This document shows positions 58,752 through 64,000 of a stretch of DNA of 64,000 nucleotides, in pieces. The stretch comes from Iris pallida (lineage: Eukaryota; Streptophyta; Magnoliopsida; Asparagales; Iridaceae). Location: positions 23,131,917 to 23,195,916 of the forward strand of contig JANAVB010031417.1 of assembly GCA_029216955.1 (NCBI GenBank), written 5' to 3'. The notes below the pieces were generated by a model, which did no database searches, was not told where the DNA came from, and saw only the letters and a list, made by a program, of their open reading frames with translations. How positions within the stretch are numbered: the first letter of the stretch is position 1; every line of letters begins with the position of its first letter. The position numbers and the translations under genes are program-made.

Positions 58752-59684
58752 TGTCACGACCCGCACCCTGATTAGGGGCACGAGTACGTGGTTACGTCCA
58801 GCCTACGCCGCAACTTCGGCAGTAGAACGCTGTCTAGGTCATCTATAAATACTACAACTAAACAGATAAATGTACCTGTACAGTATATACACTCCGAATG
58901 GATGTGACATAGCAATACAGTCTCAATCACAAATGTAAAACTAAGGTAGATAGTATGGAAAGGAAAATACGAATGATGAGAACATGAAATAAGTCCAAGA
59001 TCCACACAAGACCAGAGCTATACACAAACAACCCAGAGAATAACATAATATATAAAAACTACTACAGTCTAAAAAGTACTAGCTAGCTCGTAGGCCAGGC
59101 AAACCTAACTAAGCTACACTACTCAGGGTGAGCAAAGTCTAGTGGCTCTACTAATAAGCCACAGTCCGGGTCTACTCCATCAGACTCGACCCCATAATAG
59201 GTCGGGCAATCAGTCACACGAGACAATTGTAATATGTCAACGGTATCCTGTCAGAAAAATGAGCAAGTACAAACACCAACAGCAGTTCCATATGAATTGA
59301 CAAATACTATAAGAGACATTATAATGAAATACAAGACAAAGATATAGGTGACTTGGAAACTATTTGAAGCCGAGTTACAACCCTTGGACCAAACAAGGAC
59401 CGGGGTTGTAACCCTTCTTTCAAATAGAACTTAGTCTCAAATCATGGTATAGTATTAAAGCAGGTAGAGCATGTGAGTAATGGAAACATAGCATGGTGAG
59501 AAATACGAAAAGTAAAGCTGAACTGGAATATAAGATACGACAATAAATGTAAAATGTGATTTGAATTATTAGAGCGATATATGATCTGCTAGGGAGTCAT
59601 GGTGCTCCCTGAACTATAGCCGATGCACCTCTCTCCACTGCTGCCATATCTAGCTGATGCAAGTTCTCCATGGTCTGTCGCAGC
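58752..59684 (-). mobile_element. RT1-family LTR fragment fused to a gag fragment
   Basis: Starts TGTCACGACCCGCACCCTG like the RT1 LTRs, with the U5 stem-loop at 58806-58821 and the TTACAACCC inverted repeat at 59374-59412. LTR similarity stops at about 59601. The next about 80 bp match the RT1 gag region near 5180-5260 ('gatgcacctctctccactgc'). LTR and gag are about 0.7 kb or more apart in RT1, so this is a deletion or rearrangement product. Confidence 0.75.
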
Positions 59685-60041
59685 AATGACCATGGTCTGT
59701 CATCACGCAATGACCATGGACGATTCGCACCGTAATGCATCTTTGGCATCCTTATGTGTAAGACTATGATCGCTTCGATACGGGTTGCTAGCCCAATATC
59801 CGAAGGATCCCAAACTTACTGATATCATAGCTTATCACAATACTTGACGGTCGCAACCCGTCTTAATGATGTGCACCATAAATACCATACATAATTCCTT
59901 CTTTTGAACTACTCGGTTGAATTAAGATGATGTGCACCATAAATACCATACATAAATACCTATACTGGACGGTCGCAATAATATCATAGCTTATTGAGTA
60001 TATTATATTAACGTTGCTTGTCCTCCATTCGGAGTTGACCG
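59685..60041. other. Rearranged repeat debris
   Basis: 'caatgaccatgg' occurs twice (about 59684-59720). 'gatgtgcaccataaatacca' occurs at about 59870 and 59933. No gene seen. Confidence 0.5.
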
Positions 60042-60701
60042 TTCTCGACAGGTTTTGATATTATAACTGTTGTTAGATAGTAGAACTAGACAGCGTTCTA
60101 CATCGTTTCTGCGGTGTAGGCTGGGATGCTGTCACGTTATGGAATGGCTTCTCTGGAACCATCCTGGACGTATAGCTTTGTTAATCGGGGTCCTTTCAAC
60201 GCAAGTAGCTAGCTCCGATGCAAGTCCCCGCTAAACCTGTGCTGATCGAGGAAACTACGTTGTCGACAAGTTGTCCATAACCGTACGAAGACATATTTTC
60301 CTTTTAGTTATTAAGACATAGCCTACATTATCTTTGAAAACTCAACCCATTTTCCGTGTTTGTGCCCTTGTATTTATCCTTTCATTCGCAACAACATTAT
60401 CGATTTACCTAGGAAGGGGGTCGAGAAGAGGAGGGTCAGCCACTCACCTTGAGTTTACTTCAGGCGAGAGAATGGATCTTAATTCAACCGTTTCCGTTCG
60501 ATCGAGTCAATCGATCCCGACCTATCGGTCCCGACCGAATCGATAGCGACAGTGTTCCTTTCTCGCGCACCCTATCATGACCCGCACCCGGAGTAAGGGC
60601 ATGAGTACGTGACAGCGTCCCAGCCTACACCGCAGGAACGACGTAGAACGCTGTCTAGTTCTACTATCTAACAACAGTTAGATATTACAACCTGTCGAGA
60701 A
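60042..60701. repeat. Inverted pair of U5-end fragments
   Basis: 60042-60136 and 60608-60701 are about 90-bp inverted copies of an LTR U5 end (U5 stem-loops at 60101-60116 and 60628-60643), with a loop of about 470 bp. The loop holds a 70-codon frame (60334-60546, MKTQPIFRVCALVFILSFATT) with a hydrophobic start and Ser/Arg-rich end that I cannot assign. Right of it, a 25-bp direct repeat (60704-60728, 60803-60827) starts 'aagggtcgtcgtctaaccca'. Confidence 0.75.
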
Positions 60702-61959
60702 TCAAGGGTCGTCGTCTAACCCAGCTATGACAGTCTATTCTTGTGTATTGCTCCTTCAACCAATCAATTCCTAGGCCAAGGGACCGATTCGGCCCGCAGC
60801 AAAAGGGTCGTCGTCTAACCCAGCTATAGTCCATGATGTCTTGACATTGCCAGTGGCCTTCACACCCTTTCACTGCTTAACAAATGCACGTGACATGGGA
60901 CGGTGCTTGCTATACTTCGATAGCCCAACAAAACTCTTTTCTAATGTGTTCGTGCAACGACTTGACAAGCAAGGGCTACGTCAAGCCTAGCATCGAGGGA
61001 AATACGACTTAAACTATGGGACAAGCGAATGTTAGTATTAATTGTAGTTCCAATTATATTTTAAATAAAAAAGAATGCAATTTTAAATTTAACTAGTTTG
61101 AAGTAGATGTTAAATCCAAAACTATTTTTAATTTTAGTAGTCATATTAGTTTCAATAATATTGTAAATGTTTAAATTAACATGAATGCCACGGTATTAGA
61201 AACCTAGCTAGCTGATGTCACGTTGCTCGGGGCTCAGTTAGTGTTCGTCTAAACTCGTACGTGCGAACTAGTTATTAGTAATGATAACCAAAAATTGAAT
61301 TTTAAGTTTAAAATCTAGTCGAGCTCAATTTTTCCTCTTTATCCCATCTCCCACACTCTCTTTCTCTCTCTCTCTCTCTCTCGGGTTCTCTCTCACATGT
61401 TGTGTTCCTTAACACAACAGGTCCCGTAGCATTAAACGCTCTGCATGCGTTATTCTACACAATTTAATAATAAACACTGATGTCATATCATTAGAAGAGC
61501 AAAGGTTGTCTTGGAAGTCGTAAAAAATTACTTTATATTGTCTTATCAATACTTTTTTGCATTGGAGATGACTTTTTAAACTTATTGTCATTTCTGAATA
61601 TTTCTGAATATAGCCGCCTATGCAAGTTATTGTCTTCTGCCTCATGCCACATAGGATACATAGTACATAACAAGACAATAGGGTTTCATAGCATTAAATG
61701 CTGCTGCATATGTTATCCTACGAAAGAGGGCCACGTGGAGATTGCTGTTGCATGCTTCCTCATGCGTTATTAGCTACACATTTTAATAATACATGTACCC
61801 AGAAGACGAGAAAGTTGTTTTGTTGGAAGTTGTTTCCTTTAAAATTATGCTTGCTCCTAGAATCACTCAAGAATTTTCATGAGCCATCATAAGAGGGCCA
61901 CGTGGCGAAGTTACAATGAAGACGAAAAGGTTGTGTTGTTGCCTTGCTGGAAGTTGTTT
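60702..61959. repeat. Intergenic stretch with diverged repeats and (CT)n
   Basis: AT-rich words at 61021-61200 resemble the outer flank of foldback copy 1. (CT)n lies at about 61360-61392. Three diverged repeats carry 'tagcattaaa(c/t)gct', 'catgcgttatt', 'gagggccacgtgg' and 'gttggaagttgtttc' (61425-61540, 61680-61840, 61885-61965). No gene is supportable. Confidence 0.55.
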
Positions 61960-62410
61960 CTTTCTGAATAATACTTTTTGTACCTCCAAATTGCACTTTC
62001 AAACTGGCCACCCTTACGTGGCAGCTGACGTGATATGTTGATCTGACAGCTGACGTGGCAATTTTTTTAAAATAAAAATTAACATTAAAGTTAATATTCC
62101 AGATTAACATTAACATTAATATTAATATTATCGTTAACATTAACAATAATATTAATATTAACATTAATATTAACATTAATATTAACATAAATTAATATTA
62201 ATATTAAAATAACATTGATATTAACGTTAAATTATTATGGAGAAAATTGGGTAGTTAACTTTTTGGATTAAAATTTGCCATGTCATCAGTCATGTCAGAT
62301 GACACACTATTAATTTAGGAAAATGCTAAGAAGCTCATTTATTTAACATGCCACATCAGATGGGAGGGCTATATATAGATGGTCAATTTGGAGGTACGGT
62401 AATATCATTA
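61960..62410. mobile_element. Foldback MITE with central (TTAATR)n array, copy 2
   Basis: The ends carry 'gtacctccaaattg' in inverted orientation (about 61979 and 62386-62396). The arms hold 'gctgacgtggca' and 'gatgacatggcaaattttaa'-type words. The centre (62080-62225) is an AACATT/AATATT hexanucleotide array. The right arm matches the left arm of copy 1 at 57600-57680. The TATA box of the FAR1-related gene lies in its right arm. Confidence 0.7.
62370..62378 (+). promoter_or_regulatory. TATA box of the FAR1-related gene
   Basis: TATATATAG, about 103 bp before the ATG. A pyrimidine-rich leader ('ctctttcttgttgtattg') follows. The motif lies inside the right arm of foldback copy 2. Confidence 0.5.
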
Positions 62411-62480
62411 CTCTTTCTTGTTGTATTGTTTCTTGTCCTTCGTTTCTTCTGCTGGTTTCTAACACACTCTATTTTCTTCA

Positions 62481-64000
62481 ATGTCGACGTCACATGGAGA
62501 AAGTGATCGTCGTGTGGAAGATTTAGTCGATGAAGAAAGTCTCCTTTTAAGAGGACTGTCAGATGATTTGGATGATGAGCAAAGTTTGGAAGATGTTAGC
62601 TTAGGAGACAGTAAAGAACAAGATGAAGACATCAACTCAAACAACGAAATGTTATTTCGCATCACCCTTTCTAATGTATTTAAGAAATGCATTATATTTT
62701 TACATCTATTTCTCATGTTTATTTTGTTTTATTCTGTTATTAGGGACGACGATGAATCTCCATTGGATTTCGATGCAGCGACGATCAAAAAAATATTGCA
62801 ATCTGCCAACATTAATAAAGATCCAACCATGCTATTAGAAGAAGATATTGTTGGCCTACAGTTCAACTCTATTGAAGAAGCGGGGACATTCTACCGGATT
62901 TATTCAAAAGCATATGGTTTCAGTATTTGAAAGAACGAGGTAAAGAAAAACAAATCTGGTATGGTGACGATCCGTAGTTGGTGTTGTTCGAATGCGGGAT
63001 TCAGACACAAGAAATACAAGGAAGCTCCAAACAGGGTTCGTGAGCCAAGAAGTGAAAGCAAAAGTGGTTGTAAAGCAATTTTTCGTATTGGGTACACCCA
63101 TAAAACAAAGATGTGGTCCGTCAAAAAATTTCATGTACATCACAACCATAACCTGGCAAATAATTATGAATCAGCTTTTTTGAGATCCCATCGTAATATA
63201 ACACCCGCAGAGTTGGAAGAAATTAAGATTATGAAGCAATCAGGGATGGGGACTGGAGAGATATGGAATTTACTTGTCCAGAAGAAAGGTGGCTGGGATA
63301 ATGTTGGATGGACGAGAAAGGATTTATACAACGCTCTAGCTCAAGATAGTAGAGCACTCGACGATGTTCATGCTTCGACAACACTTACATTTCTTCAATC
63401 AAAGGAGAACAGTGACCCAGATTTCTTTTACGACTACAAGGTAGACGAAGATTCCAGATTGACCCATCTCTTTTGGGCTGACGGTTCTTGTCGATTCGAT
63501 TACGAATTATTTGGAGATTCACTAGCATTCGATTCTACATGTAAAACAAATAGAAGTCAAATGTCGTTGGTGGTTCTAGTGGGTACAAACAATCATGCGA
63601 TGACATGTGTGTTTGGGTTTGCAATGATCAATAATGAGACTGCAGAGACTTATTCTTGGGTTCTGGAAAAATTCCTAGAGTGTATGAACGGCAAATTACC
63701 AGTGACAGTTCTCACGGATGATTGCAAGTCCATGAATAAAGCAATTGAGGATTTAATGCCCAGCGTAGTTCATCGAACGTGTTCATGGCATATCCTTAAC
63801 AATGCTGCCAAACATGTACACCGAGAGGGTTTTCACAATAAACTGAGTCTTCTGATTAAAAGGTACATAGCACACTTGCTACTTTACTTTGAAGTATGTT
63901 GTTGTTACAATATCACAACTTTAGTTAACGTCCATGTTTTCTAAACAGGTACTATTCAGTTGAAGAATTTGAAAACCGTTGGCAGCAGATGCTAACAGAT
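62481..64000 (+). CDS. FAR1-related sequence (FRS) protein, premature TGA, cut by window end
   Basis: Member of the domesticated MULE-transposase family of FHY3/FAR1-like transcription factors, which bind DNA in the nucleus. Exon 1 (62481-62650) encodes an acidic start (MSTSHGESDRR). Intron 62651-62743 (GT...AG) joins NNEM to DDDESPLDFD. Exon 2 has the FAR1 zinc-finger region (AGTFYRIYSKAYGFSI, RSWCCSNAGF, CKAIFRIGY, VKKFHVHHNHNL) and then the MULE transposase domain (LFWADG, DSLAFDSTCKTNR, NNHAMTCVFGFA, LTDDCKSMNKAI, HRTCSWHILNNAAKHV). The D-D residues are present; the downstream E is not in view. Intron 63863-63948 leads in frame to YYSVEEFENRWQQML. A single in-frame TGA (62928-62930) sits between GFSI and KNEVKKNKSG, where Arg (CGA) is the usual residue. 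Everything else is intact, so it may be a recent nonsense change, an allele or an error. Confidence 0.85.

Noticed and set aside
60334..60546. 70-aa ORF as a gene
   Set aside because: Hydrophobic start and Ser/Arg tail could suggest an organelle-derived fragment, but I could not match it, and it lies in rearranged debris.

Overview
The window is nuclear DNA from a flowering plant. The evidence is a FAR1-related (FRS) gene with plant-type introns, an F-box gene of the SKIP19/FBW2 type, a 'putative plant transposon protein' pseudogene, Tourist-like and foldback MITEs, and long-LTR Ty3/Gypsy-type retrotransposons. The species cannot be named from the sequence. About 48 of the 64 kb is LTR-retrotransposon DNA, and I see no CRISPR, rRNA or tRNA genes.

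Layout. 1-9356: a reverse-oriented gag-only LTR element (RT1) in a tandem internal-LTR-internal-LTR arrangement. LTRs are 162-3599 (with a 13-N assembly gap) and 5919-9356, with a broken gag between them. 9357-13813: older non-LTR sequence with a MITE remnant, AT-rich DNA, a small repeat-containing ORF, a GAATGG tandem array, and a reverse-strand transposon-protein pseudogene cut by the next element. 13814-27787: RT2, a forward, coding-free large element (LTR-internal-LTR-internal) whose right end is lost at a 29-bp filler duplication. 28222-54090: RT3, a gag-only element with target duplication GAACA. Its left LTR is split by three insertions, each with its own 5-bp target duplication: solo LTR S1 (29463-33513, AGTTC), solo LTR S2 (33821-37341, GGGAT) and the coding-free element RT4 (37582-47836, GGCTG). 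54091-64000: the gene-bearing right flank. It holds a 109-aa reverse ORF beside an 88-bp palindrome, a duplicated minisatellite with a Tourist-like MITE, the F-box gene (56449-57371, reverse), two related foldback MITEs, LTR debris (58752-60701) and a FAR1-related gene (62481 to the window end, forward) with one premature TGA.

How it fits together. None of the LTR elements carries pol. RT1 and RT3 encode only Gag (two CCHC knuckles each). RT2 and RT4 encode nothing recognisable. They nevertheless share parts. All have an 18-nt primer-binding site, TGGTGGCCCATGCAGGTC, which fits the 3' end of plant tRNA-Ile, and a near-identical polypurine tract (TTTTAAGGTGGGTAG). All except RT3 share a U5 stem-loop module whose stem is preserved by wobble and compensatory changes. 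This looks like a community of non-autonomous elements exchanging modules and depending on an autonomous partner outside the window.

Removing the LTR elements gives the ancestral locus: 9357-13813, then 27788-28221 joined directly to 54091 onwards. RT3 landed 68 bp past the stop codon of the 109-aa ORF. Many single-base frameshifts sit in homopolymers or near the N gap, so some 'broken' genes may partly reflect assembly quality.
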